DNA of 64,000 nucleotides, taken from the NCBI RefSeq assembly GCF_018613195.1, contig NZ_JAGGQQ010000004.1, positions 85,243-149,242 of the forward strand. The letters are read 5' to 3'. The stretch comes from Bacillus sp. ISL-45. GTDB lineage: Bacteria; Bacillota; Bacilli; Bacillales; Cytobacillaceae. Below the pieces are notes generated by a model, which saw only the letters and a list, made by a program, of their open reading frames with translations, was not told where the DNA came from and ran no database searches. Below, piece after piece: positions 44,110 through 51,606 of the stretch (position 1 is the stretch's first letter; each line of letters starts with the position of its first letter). Both the position numbers and the translations under genes were made by a program.

Positions 44110-44736
44110 CTAAGGTTGCAATACATTATATTTCAGTGCTGTCTCGACCCATTCATATCGTTTGTGCGTTCCTAGCTTCTCACCGATTTTCTGGCGGTGG
44201 TTTTCAACTGTTTTTACTGATATATCAAGTCTTTCCGCGATATCCTTTTGAGAGTATCCTTTTACAGTAAGAATGAAAACCTCTTTTTCTCGCTTTGTTA
44301 TCGGAAGATCAACGAGATTGATTTGGTCACCTTCCGATTCATCTTCCCACACATGGGTGTCGAACACCTTTTGGTTTGCCAAAATTTTGTCCAGGGACTG
44401 GATGAGATCGTCCCGCTTCAGCTGCTTGATTAAATAGCCGTCAGCTCCGGCCTCGTAAGCTTTCTTCTGATACCCGATATCATCGTGCATCGAGAAAATG
44501 ACTATTTTGGCATCCGGCAGAAGTTTCCGCAGCCTTTCCAATGTCGTCATTCCATCCAGGCCGCCCGGCATCGAAAGGTCCAGCAGTACCAGGTCGGCGG
44601 GGAAGTCCGCTGCAGCTTTAACAGCTTCATAGCCATCGCAGGCACAAATCCTTCCGTCAATGCAAAAAGATTGCTGCAAGAGCATGCTTAATCCGTCCCG
44701 GACAATTTCATGATCATCAATGATCATTAGGTTCAT
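44110..44736 (-). CDS. NarL/LuxR-family response regulator
   Basis: The 208-residue protein has an N-terminal receiver domain (MIIDDHEIVRDG; phospho-acceptor Asp in LVLLDLSMPGGLDG; lysine in YLIKQ) and a C-terminal LuxR-type helix-turn-helix (LPITKREKEVFILTVKGYSQKDIAERLDISVKTVENHRQKI). It overlaps the kinase gene by 20 bases and is surely its partner. Target genes cannot be read from sequence; the downstream ABC exporter is the most obvious candidate. Confidence 0.9.
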   Translation of the reverse strand: MNLMIIDDHEIVRDGLSMLLQQSFCIDGRICACDGYEAVKAAADFPADLVLLDLSMPGGLDGMTTLERLRKLLPDAKIVIFSMHDDIGYQKKAYEAGADGYLIKQLKRDDLIQSLDKILANQKVFDTHVWEDESEGDQINLVDLPITKREKEVFILTVKGYSQKDIAERLDISVKTVENHRQKIGEKLGTHKRYEWVETALKYNVLQP

Positions 44737-45757
44737 CTTCCCTCTCCCCCTCCTCTTTTGTTAAAGATACAAAGCCTTCTACCCTCGTAGGACCGCCTTC
44801 CTTACTGAGCCACTTAATGTCGCCATCAAGCATTTTACATCGTTCGTACATATGCTTCAGGCCGAGCCCTTTCGTTTTGCATCCAGTGGAAATGAAGCCA
44901 TTGCCATTATCGTATAACTGAAAAAATATATATTGATAGAATGTTTTTAAATGGATGGAGAAATAGGTTGCTTTTCCATGGCGAACCGAATTTGTGATAC
45001 TTTCCTGGATGATCCTGAATAGATGGAGTTCTTTTTCTGGATCCAGTTTTTGTTCCTTATCAAGCTCCATCTCCAAAAAGATTTCTATCTGGTATAGCTT
45101 TCTCCAGTCCTTTACTGCTTGACGAAGCGATTTCTCCAAACCAATGTCATAAACGATTTCCGGTCTGAGGCTTTTTGTCAGACGCTTAATATCTTCAAGG
45201 GTTTTTTCCATGACATGGACCATGTTGGTGACATGATTTTGATACTTTTCTTCGCTAATGTTCTGTTTAATGACCTCGAGGCCAAGGAAAATGCTATAGA
45301 CACTTTGTCCAATATGATCATGCAGTTCCATGGCAATCCTTTTGCGCTCTGCCTCCTGGGCGAGCAGCGTTTCTTGTACAAGCAGCTCATGGAATCGTGC
45401 CCGCTCGCTATTCTCATTACGTACAGGCGGCCGTATTCTGAGTACATAGTATACTTCTTCCGATATAATCATTTTCTTCAAAGACATTTCAAATTCTTCA
45501 AGTCCTTCATACACCGCCAGATGGGAGTTGAAAAATGGAATCGGTTCATCAGAAGTTAGAATACAGCGATTTTCATTCTCGTCCTGCTCTCTTTCCTGGC
45601 AATAAGTGCAGTAGGGTACTTTCTCGCCAAGCTTCCAGCCAGTCATGTGAACTGCCTTTTCATTTAGATAATGGATACTCCGATCCTTATCCATTACAAT
45701 CATGCCCTCAGGCAGATGGTCAATAATTTCCTCCAAAAATTCTGTTTGGATAACCAT
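44717..45757 (-). CDS. Soluble PAS histidine kinase with NreB-like cysteines
   Basis: The 346-residue kinase has an N-terminal PAS-like domain (residues 1-115), a HisKA_3 dimerisation domain with phospho-acceptor His146 in RKRIAMELHDHIGQSVYS, and a HATPase domain (FRIIQESITNSVRHGKA; LGLKHMYERCKML). No membrane segment is present, so it senses an intracellular signal. In the PAS domain, Cys50, Cys53 and Cys65 are spaced CX2CX11C, the same as the first three iron-sulfur ligands of the oxygen sensor NreB (CX2CX11CX2C). The fourth position is Thr68. A redox or metal signal is therefore plausible but unproven. Confidence 0.85.
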   Translation of the reverse strand: MVIQTEFLEEIIDHLPEGMIVMDKDRSIHYLNEKAVHMTGWKLGEKVPYCTYCQEREQDENENRCILTSDEPIPFFNSHLAVYEGLEEFEMSLKKMIISEEVYYVLRIRPPVRNENSERARFHELLVQETLLAQEAERKRIAMELHDHIGQSVYSIFLGLEVIKQNISEEKYQNHVTNMVHVMEKTLEDIKRLTKSLRPEIVYDIGLEKSLRQAVKDWRKLYQIEIFLEMELDKEQKLDPEKELHLFRIIQESITNSVRHGKATYFSIHLKTFYQYIFFQLYDNGNGFISTGCKTKGLGLKHMYERCKMLDGDIKWLSKEGGPTRVEGFVSLTKEEGEREDEPNDH

Positions 45758-45871
45758 AAACTAATCCCTCGCTAAACATCTCTTCTTTGCAACTCCATTT
45801 TAACCCCTATTCTGGCTGGTACTCCGCCCCGTTTATTAACATTAAGTGAAATCTCAAGTGTTTTTATATAC

Positions 45872-45893
45872 AAAAAAAGACCCAACAAGGGTC
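45872..45893 (-). terminator. Terminator of the GNAT gene
   Basis: GACCC/GGGTC form a short stem with a five-base loop, followed on the minus strand by seven T's, overlapping the end of the acetyltransferase gene. Confidence 0.7.
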
Positions 45894-46389
45894 AAAATTT
45901 TTTTTGATATTTACTGTGTTGATCTGTTTCACCGAGGTAGTGAAATCCATTTGCACAATAGAATTGATTCAGTTTGCTGTTGTCGGCAACACAGTCTAAT
46001 TTTAAATAGGTTTTGTCAGTTGAAATATTATCCTCAATCCATTTTAATATCTCTTTTCCAATACCTTTGCCGATATATGCGGGCAATACAGCCAGCCTGT
46101 GCAGATACATTGAATCTCCTTCAGGGTCCACACCAAATATATGGTTGTCCCATTCACTTTGGGTTGTCGAGAGGGTGAAAGTACCGATTAATTCTTCATC
46201 ATTCAGGACGATATATGTTTCTTTTTGCTTTATGGCTTCCAGGATTTCCTCATCATCCCCTCCTTTTAATAGGTATCGCCATTGATTGATGCCATGATCT
46301 TGCATCCACTTTGCATTATTTTTCAGCATATCGATAATCTTTTCTCCATCTTCTTTTACAGCAAGTCTGACCAGACTATTTTCCAGCAA
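45892..46389 (-). CDS. GNAT family N-acetyltransferase
   Basis: The protein of about 165 residues has the GNAT fold. Its acetyl-CoA-binding motif A is MYLHRLAVLPAYIGKGIGKEILKWIE, and motif B is YLKLDCVADNSKLNQFYCANGFHYLGE. The substrate is unknown. The TTG at 46389 is preferred because it lies nine bases after the AAGGCGG-type site; a GTG at 46398 lies directly on that site. It is a single gene with its own terminator, between the kinase and a small hypothetical gene. Confidence 0.8.
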   Translation of the reverse strand: MLENSLVRLAVKEDGEKIIDMLKNNAKWMQDHGINQWRYLLKGGDDEEILEAIKQKETYIVLNDEELIGTFTLSTTQSEWDNHIFGVDPEGDSMYLHRLAVLPAYIGKGIGKEILKWIEDNISTDKTYLKLDCVADNSKLNQFYCANGFHYLGETDQHSKYQKKF

Positions 46390-46540
46390 AAATGACACCC
46401 GCCTTCTATTATTTTAGTAAATTATTCGATATTTCAAGAGATATTCCTTTTTGCTATTTTGTTGCTTTGCCACCATTCTTGAAAAGAACCTGTTTTCCAA
46501 AATTATGTTCCAAAGTAAGCATAAACGCAAAAAGAGCAAA

Positions 46541-46567
46541 AAAAACAGGCTGAGCTCAGCCTGTTTT
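46541..46567 (-). terminator. Terminator of the small hypothetical gene pair
   Basis: AACAGGCTGAGCTCAGCCTGTT is a near-perfect palindrome followed on the minus strand by TTTTTT. Confidence 0.75.
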
Positions 46568-46579
46568 AAAGTTACGACA

Positions 46580-46906
46580 TCATTTCAACGTATTGAGAAC
46601 TGCCTCAATATCTTCATTGGTCATTTCGGCTGCCTGAGCCATTGTCCTGATATCCTTTGATGCCCAGTAATCATATAAACGTGCCAGGTCATTACGATTA
46701 TATACCTGATTACCGTAGTGGCTGTAGAAATAGGCAACCAGAAGATTGGTAACATTTGCCGGCAGTTTATTGCGGGTTGAAATCGACCTTAGTGCAATAT
46801 TCTCAAGTCCGCGGATATTATTATCAGTAAATTTTTCTACCACTTCAATTGGCATAGCGGTTTCACAAAAAGTAAGGAATTCTGGATCAGTTAATTGTTT
46901 GTTCAT
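46580..46906 (-). CDS. Small helical protein, possibly DnaD-like (uncharacterised)
   Basis: The 108-residue protein is mostly helical and begins MNKQLTDPEFLTFCETAMP. The part LPANVTNLLVAYFYSHYGNQVYNRNDLARLYDYWASKDIRTM recalls the C-terminal domain of DnaD/DnaB primosome proteins, but the match is weak and I do not assign a function. The ATG at 46904-46906 has GCAGGAGA upstream. A 47-codon gene ends 28 bases upstream in the same direction, so both are probably co-transcribed and share the terminator at 46541-46567. Confidence 0.6.
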   Translation of the reverse strand: MNKQLTDPEFLTFCETAMPIEVVEKFTDNNIRGLENIALRSISTRNKLPANVTNLLVAYFYSHYGNQVYNRNDLARLYDYWASKDIRTMAQAAEMTNEDIEAVLNTLK

Positions 46907-46934
46907 ATAAAAATCTCCTGCATAATTTACTTTT

Positions 46935-47078
46935 TCAGTTCGCTTCCAGCGCATTCTCTATAAGTTTGATATCCATAAATATAGATTTTTTTATAGTGGC
47001 ATCATCACATCGCTGGTACTCTTTATGAAGTCTTCTTAGTTCTTCGTTAAAGATTCGGTATTCAAAGTTGTTAATCAT
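46935..47078 (-). CDS. Short open frame of 47 codons (hypothetical)
   Basis: Upstream of the 108-residue gene, ATG at 47076-47078 opens a frame of 47 codons beginning MINNFEYRIFNEELRRLHKE. It has GGGAGA seven bases before the ATG, and the composition is helical and charged. It ends 28 bases before the start of the next gene, so the two look like one transcript. I recognise no family, and short length makes it a moderate-confidence gene. Confidence 0.45.
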   Translation of the reverse strand: MINNFEYRIFNEELRRLHKEYQRCDDATIKKSIFMDIKLIENALEAN

Positions 47079-47311
47079 AATCTCCCTCATTATTTTACTG
47101 TTCTAAGAAATATTTTCCCATTTAAACCTATGGTCAAACAAATTTATCATGAGGAATGTGATTATGCTAACATTACCATTAAGCAGGTCAGAAAGGAAAG
47201 GGGTATTTTGGTTCATTTGAATTTCCCAACAAGGCTACCCTATTCCAGTCTATTTAGTCATTTTATCAATCCCATTTTTCAATTCATAATGCCTGTATTA
47301 GAAGGAACATC

Positions 47312-47767
47312 TTAACTGCTATTTCCCATCATCGTCAAGGCCTTTTGAACAGCCCAGCTTTGATGGTCATGAAACAACCTCTTTACAGCTTCCCCCGCTT
47401 CGATCCACTTAAGATGATGGTCCGCCTCTAAAGGTCCTCCCGTGCTTCCGGCTATTCTGGCAAAATAGAAGTGACCTTCAACGAGATAATATGTACAATC
47501 CTTCTCTGAGTAAAAATATCGCTGTGCTTTTCCGATCCATTCGCCGATTTCAAGAAGCTTTCCCATTTCTTCAATGCCTTCTCTTACAAGACACTCATCA
47601 TGACTTTCACTTTCTTCCATGCCACCGCCAGGAAGGAAATATCTCCGATCATCCGTCTCGATTAATGCAACCAGATTTTCATTTTCATTTTCATTCAATA
47701 TGATTCCATACACCCCAGGCCGCCATGTATAGTTTATTCCCGGTTTCATTTTCCCAAAAGTTATCAT
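47312..47767 (-). CDS. NUDIX hydrolase
   Basis: This protein of about 151 residues carries the Nudix box GGGMEESESHDECLVREGIEEMG, with the catalytic REGIEEMG core. Such enzymes hydrolyse nucleoside diphosphates linked to another group; the substrate is not evident. The ATG at 47765-47767 has GTAGGGAT upstream; in-frame ATGs further upstream have no such site. The gene diverges from the aldehyde dehydrogenase gene by about 200 bases. Confidence 0.8.
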   Translation of the reverse strand: MITFGKMKPGINYTWRPGVYGIILNENENENLVALIETDDRRYFLPGGGMEESESHDECLVREGIEEMGKLLEIGEWIGKAQRYFYSEKDCTYYLVEGHFYFARIAGSTGGPLEADHHLKWIEAGEAVKRLFHDHQSWAVQKALTMMGNSS

Positions 47768-47969
47768 TCTTGCATCCCTACAATCCAAAAAAGTTTTTAT
47801 TATCATGATAAACAACTACTATACTAAATTTTCAAAATTTATTAATTGGAACAATTTTCTTCATTTTACTTTTCGTGTTTTCATAAGAATCTCCTTCCTT
47901 TTCATTAAATTACTTTTTAACTATCTTTCCGCGGGTAAAAAAAATAGAGACTATGTTACTAGGAGTGAG

Positions 47970-49427
47970 ATGATGGAACAGTATAAGAATTTGAATAAAC
48001 AATATATCAGCGGAGAATGGCGAGATGGTACGGGCCAGAGCCGCTATCAGGATAAAAACCCGTATAACGAAGAAGTCTTGGCTGAATTCAAGATGGCTGG
48101 CATGGAAGATGTTAAAGAAGCGTATGAGTCTGCCAGGATAGCACAAAAAGAATGGGAGAATATCAATCCATTCGAACGTTCTACTATCATGGAAAATGCA
48201 GTCCGCATCATGTCGGAAAGAAGAAAGGAATTGGTAGAGTTACTTATAACAGAGTCTGGCTCTACCCATATCAAGGCAAATGTCGAGGTTGATTTCTGTA
48301 TCGCCATCACTAGAGAGTCAGCGTCATTCCCATTAAGAATGGACGGCAAAATGGTGCCTTCACTTGTTCCCGGAAAGGAAAACCGTGTATACCGCAAACC
48401 ACTAGGTGTGGTAGGTGTCATCAGTCCATTTAACTTTCCAATGTACTTATCAATGCGTTCCGTTGCACCTGCACTAGCAGTTGGTAATGGAGTCGTGTTG
48501 AAGCCTGATGAGCAGACTGCAATGAGTGGCGGTACTGTGATTGCGAAAATATTTGAAGAAGCAGGTCTGCCAAAAGGATTGCTTAATGTGACTGTATCTG
48601 ATATTGGCGAAATCGGCGATTCATTCGTGGAGAATCCTGTTCCAAGAATGATTTCGTTTACTGGTTCAACTGGTGTCGGCCGCCATATCGGTGCGCTTTG
48701 CGGAAAAAACATTAAAAAAGTGGCCCTTGAGCTCGGCGGCAATAATGCACTTTTAGTCCTTGAGGATGCAAATATAGAGCATGCCATAAACTCTGCCATC
48801 TTCGGTAAATTCATGCACAATGGACAAATCTGCATGGCTGTTAACCGGGTGATCGTCCACAAGGACCGCTATGATGAATTCGTTGATAAGTTTGTGGAAA
48901 AAACTCAAAGCCTTAAAGCTGGTGATCCGCGTGAGCCTGATACTCTGATCGGACCGCTGATCAACCGCGGAGCTGTCGACCGGATCCTTAAAGATATAGA
49001 GAAGGCTAAATCCGAAGGAGCTGAAGTGGTGCTGGAAGGCTCCGCAAATGGCACGCTGATGACTCCATACGTGCTTACCGGCAGCAACGAGGTCGCAACG
49101 GCTAAGAACGAGATGTTCGGCCCAGTCGTAACAATCATTCCTGTTGAAAGTGAAGAAGAAGCAATTCGAATTGCTAACGGCACACCATTTGGGTTAAGCG
49201 GCGCTGTCCACGCAGGGTCTGTTGAAAAAGGTGTCGAAGTGGCCAAACAAATTGAATCGGGCATGGTCCATGTTAATGACCAAAGCGTCAACGATGAACC
49301 ACTGGTTGCTTTTGGCGGTGAAAAGGATTCAGGTCTTGGAAGATTCGGCGGCGAATGGTCCCTTGAAGAATTTACAACTGTACAATGGATATCAGCCCAG
49401 ACCAATCCACGCAAATACCCATTTTAA
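47970..49427 (+). CDS. Aldehyde dehydrogenase (YfmT-like)
   Basis: This enzyme of about 485 residues has the NAD-binding stretch FTGSTGVGRHIG, the catalytic glutamate in LELGGNNALLVLEDANIEHA and the catalytic cysteine in FGKFMHNGQICMAVNRVIVH. It resembles aromatic aldehyde dehydrogenases such as vanillin or benzaldehyde dehydrogenase (YfmT/AldY type). The ATG at 47970 follows AGGAG by four bases, and the next ATG (47973) by seven; either may be used. The frame is open further upstream, but without family similarity. It is a single gene with a terminator and could feed aromatic acids, but no aromatic pathway genes adjoin it. Confidence 0.82.
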   Translation: MMEQYKNLNKQYISGEWRDGTGQSRYQDKNPYNEEVLAEFKMAGMEDVKEAYESARIAQKEWENINPFERSTIMENAVRIMSERRKELVELLITESGSTHIKANVEVDFCIAITRESASFPLRMDGKMVPSLVPGKENRVYRKPLGVVGVISPFNFPMYLSMRSVAPALAVGNGVVLKPDEQTAMSGGTVIAKIFEEAGLPKGLLNVTVSDIGEIGDSFVENPVPRMISFTGSTGVGRHIGALCGKNIKKVALELGGNNALLVLEDANIEHAINSAIFGKFMHNGQICMAVNRVIVHKDRYDEFVDKFVEKTQSLKAGDPREPDTLIGPLINRGAVDRILKDIEKAKSEGAEVVLEGSANGTLMTPYVLTGSNEVATAKNEMFGPVVTIIPVESEEEAIRIANGTPFGLSGAVHAGSVEKGVEVAKQIESGMVHVNDQSVNDEPLVAFGGEKDSGLGRFGGEWSLEEFTTVQWISAQTNPRKYPF

Positions 49428-49433
49428 CAAATC

Positions 49434-49462
49434 AAAAGCTGAACCTCAGGTTCAGCTTTTTT
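49434..49462 (+). terminator. Terminator of the aldehyde dehydrogenase gene
   Basis: AAGCTGAACCT/AGGTTCAGCTT form an 11-bp stem followed by TTTTTT; it may also serve the convergent gene. Confidence 0.9.
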
Positions 49463-49474
49463 GTTCTTTTATGA

Positions 49475-50041
49475 TCAAAAAATCGAGTTATCCGGTGCGG
49501 CCGCTTCTGCTGGATTCTTCCGTTTAAATCCCTGCTCTTTTAAAATATGTTTATATTTATCATAAGTCTTAGATTGCATTGCTTCAGTAACACGCGGCGT
49601 AAAATCAGCATCTACATGTTCGACAATCATATTGTAAAGCATTTGCATCCTTACATCCTGGTAGGCCATCTGGATATGGATGTTTTTCACATTCATATCT
49701 TTCATCATTAGAGCGGAATTGAAATTATCACTTCCCATTAGCTTAGAAACCGCCCTTGTTTCCAGAACAATGTCTTTTTCTTGTTCAGAGAGCTTTATTG
49801 ATTTCATATTAATCTGTAAATCAGGCATTTCAGCAAGCTTTACTTCTTCTTTGTTATCCGGATCTATTAGTTTAAGCATTACTCTCACATGCTCCATGAG
49901 CATTTGGGTATTCAACTGAAGCAGTTTTTTTAATTCTTGATTGTCCACAATTTCATAGAAAATCTTTAACTTACTGATAACTCCTTCATGGGTCGGCAGG
50001 TGTTCAGCCATGATTCCTAAATCCGCAGCAGGCAAATTCAT
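49475..50041 (-). CDS. Possible CotF-like spore coat protein
   Basis: The 188-residue protein is helical and starts LPAADLGIMAEHLPTHEGVISKLKIFY, with LLQLNTQMLMEHVRVMLKLI next and a C-terminal part rich in charged residues. The arrangement of paired helices with GIMAEH- and MEHV-type motifs recalls the ferritin-like CotF family of coat proteins in Bacillus, which would fit a sporulator. I cannot confirm this without a search. GAGGAGGG precedes the start. The gene follows the aldehyde dehydrogenase gene on the opposite strand. Confidence 0.5.
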   Translation of the reverse strand: MNLPAADLGIMAEHLPTHEGVISKLKIFYEIVDNQELKKLLQLNTQMLMEHVRVMLKLIDPDNKEEVKLAEMPDLQINMKSIKLSEQEKDIVLETRAVSKLMGSDNFNSALMMKDMNVKNIHIQMAYQDVRMQMLYNMIVEHVDADFTPRVTEAMQSKTYDKYKHILKEQGFKRKNPAEAAAPDNSIF

Positions 50042-50167
50042 CTTAATAATCCCTCCTCGTTCATCATAGGCATTATATTCGGAAGCTTGCTATCTGTTCT
50101 CGGCCTACGAAAAAAGAAAAAGCGGGAGAGTTATCTCGATACCTAAAATACCTGGTTTGCACGTTTA

Positions 50168-51064
50168 TTATAAAAATATTACTGGAACAGCTGCTGCCAG
50201 CAACAGGTAGCGGAGAATGAAACCTCCTGCCAGTACGGCACTTTCTGTGATCAAAGTAGCTGCAATTCCGTGTGAGCCTGAAGCAGCTGCTTCCAGTCCC
50301 GCCGGAGTTTGATGAAATTTGTTTGAATTCCATAATTCAAGGGCTTCAATTGTAATGGGAACGATTAATCCTGCTATAAAAAGTCCGAACCAGAATAAAG
50401 CACTGTACTCACCTGTAAGAAGCATTGAAACAGATTGTGATGCTGATTCATTTGTCGATGAAGTAATTAGGAACATTGTGAAGATCAGGAATACTTCAGC
50501 CATCAGCAATGTTAAGTGAATCTTTTTTATCGACATGACATGGTGAACGACTTTTTTATCCAAGATTGCTGACACGAGCATAGTACCGGCAATCCCTGTT
50601 GAGAATGCCGACACCACGAACAGGATCGGCAGAATGGCTGTATTCCATAGTGGTACAGCACCGACGACCCCAATCAGAAAGCCGGTGTAAATGGCTGTGG
50701 CAACAGCGAATACGATGCCGATATACTCCACAATTTTGTTCGTATCTTTTTTCAACAGCTCCATCAAGGCGATATAGGCTGCCGCCATCATGAAAAAGCT
50801 GATGAAATAAGTACCGATTGTCATGACTGAACTGAAATTCGTAAACAAATAGATGAAGCGCAAAGGATCCTTGAGACCAGCTTCAGCATCAACAATTAGA
50901 AGCAACAGTCCTATTCCCATCAGAATTGGGCTGATTAACCTTCCGACAAACCTGACTGTCTTGGCATCAGGATATTTCCTTGCTGCATAGGAAGAGGTTA
51001 AAAATGCCCCGGCACTAAGTCCCGCAAGGAATAAATAGGCAGCGATAATTGTTCCCCAAACCAT
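50168..51064 (-). CDS. NrfD/PsrC-like membrane subunit of the molybdoenzyme
   Basis: The 298-residue protein has eight to nine membrane helices and the NrfD/PsrC-type quinone-interacting fold; the start WGTIIAAYLFLAGLSAGAFLTSSY is typical. It would anchor the catalytic and iron-sulfur subunits and exchange electrons with menaquinone. The ATG at 51062-51064 has GAGGTG six bases upstream; a GTG at 51073 is part of that site. It is the third gene of the operon and starts within a few bases of the end of the ferredoxin subunit gene. Confidence 0.85.
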   Translation of the reverse strand: MVWGTIIAAYLFLAGLSAGAFLTSSYAARKYPDAKTVRFVGRLISPILMGIGLLLLIVDAEAGLKDPLRFIYLFTNFSSVMTIGTYFISFFMMAAAYIALMELLKKDTNKIVEYIGIVFAVATAIYTGFLIGVVGAVPLWNTAILPILFVVSAFSTGIAGTMLVSAILDKKVVHHVMSIKKIHLTLLMAEVFLIFTMFLITSSTNESASQSVSMLLTGEYSALFWFGLFIAGLIVPITIEALELWNSNKFHQTPAGLEAAASGSHGIAATLITESAVLAGGFILRYLLLAAAVPVIFL

Positions 51065-51069
51065 TATAA

Positions 51070-51606
51070 TCACCTCACGTAGTAGATTTTTGCCTTGCCT
51101 AAGTCCTGCCTTAAAGGCTGGGCATTCATTTTAACGATTGCTTTCGAAACTTCACTGTTTGGATCATCAAGATCACCAAATATCCTTGCGTTGCTAATGC
51201 ACGTACTGACACAGGCTGGCTGCTTGCCTTTTGCTACCAGCTCGGCACAGAAGCGGCATTTCTCCACTACTCCAGTATTATGATCCTGCGTTCTTGCTCC
51301 ATAATGGCAGGCAACCATACAATATTTGCAGCCAATACACTTTTCCGCGTCTACTAGCACGATGCCTTCATCCGTCGTGTAGGTTGCCTTTGTCGGGCAA
51401 ACACTTACACATGGGGCATCCTCACAGTGCTGGCATTGTACAGGGATGATTTCATTCTTTACGTTTGGGAAAACTCCTGTTTCCTTTTCATAAAATTTTA
51501 TATATGATTCTTCTACCGGAAGCTCATTCTGCATCTGGCAGCTTACCCGGCAAGCATAACAGCCGACACATTTCCTTGTGTCTATTACCATTCCATACCG
51601 TGCCAT
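51070..51606 (-). CDS. 4Fe-4S ferredoxin subunit of the molybdoenzyme (PsrB/PhsB-like)
   Basis: The 178-residue protein carries the four cysteine clusters typical of PsrB/NrfC/DmsB subunits: CVGCYACRVSCQ, CQHCEDAPCVSVCP, CIGCKYCMVACHYG and CRFCAELVAKGKQPACVSTC. It should bind four iron-sulfur clusters and move electrons between the membrane subunit and the catalytic subunit. Its ATG overlaps the stop of the catalytic subunit gene (TGATG). There is no signal peptide; it would be carried out by the TAT system with the catalytic subunit. Confidence 0.9.
   Translation of the reverse strand: MARYGMVIDTRKCVGCYACRVSCQMQNELPVEESYIKFYEKETGVFPNVKNEIIPVQCQHCEDAPCVSVCPTKATYTTDEGIVLVDAEKCIGCKYCMVACHYGARTQDHNTGVVEKCRFCAELVAKGKQPACVSTCISNARIFGDLDDPNSEVSKAIVKMNAQPLRQDLGKAKIYYVR

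Noticed and set aside
47130..47315. 61-codon plus-strand open frame between the small genes and the NUDIX gene
   Set aside because: No ribosome-binding site and no recognisable features; the frame could be chance in AT-rich DNA.
48047..48862. 271-codon open frame on the minus strand opposite the aldehyde dehydrogenase gene
   Set aside because: It is a mirror frame of a well-supported gene, without a ribosome-binding site or family resemblance.
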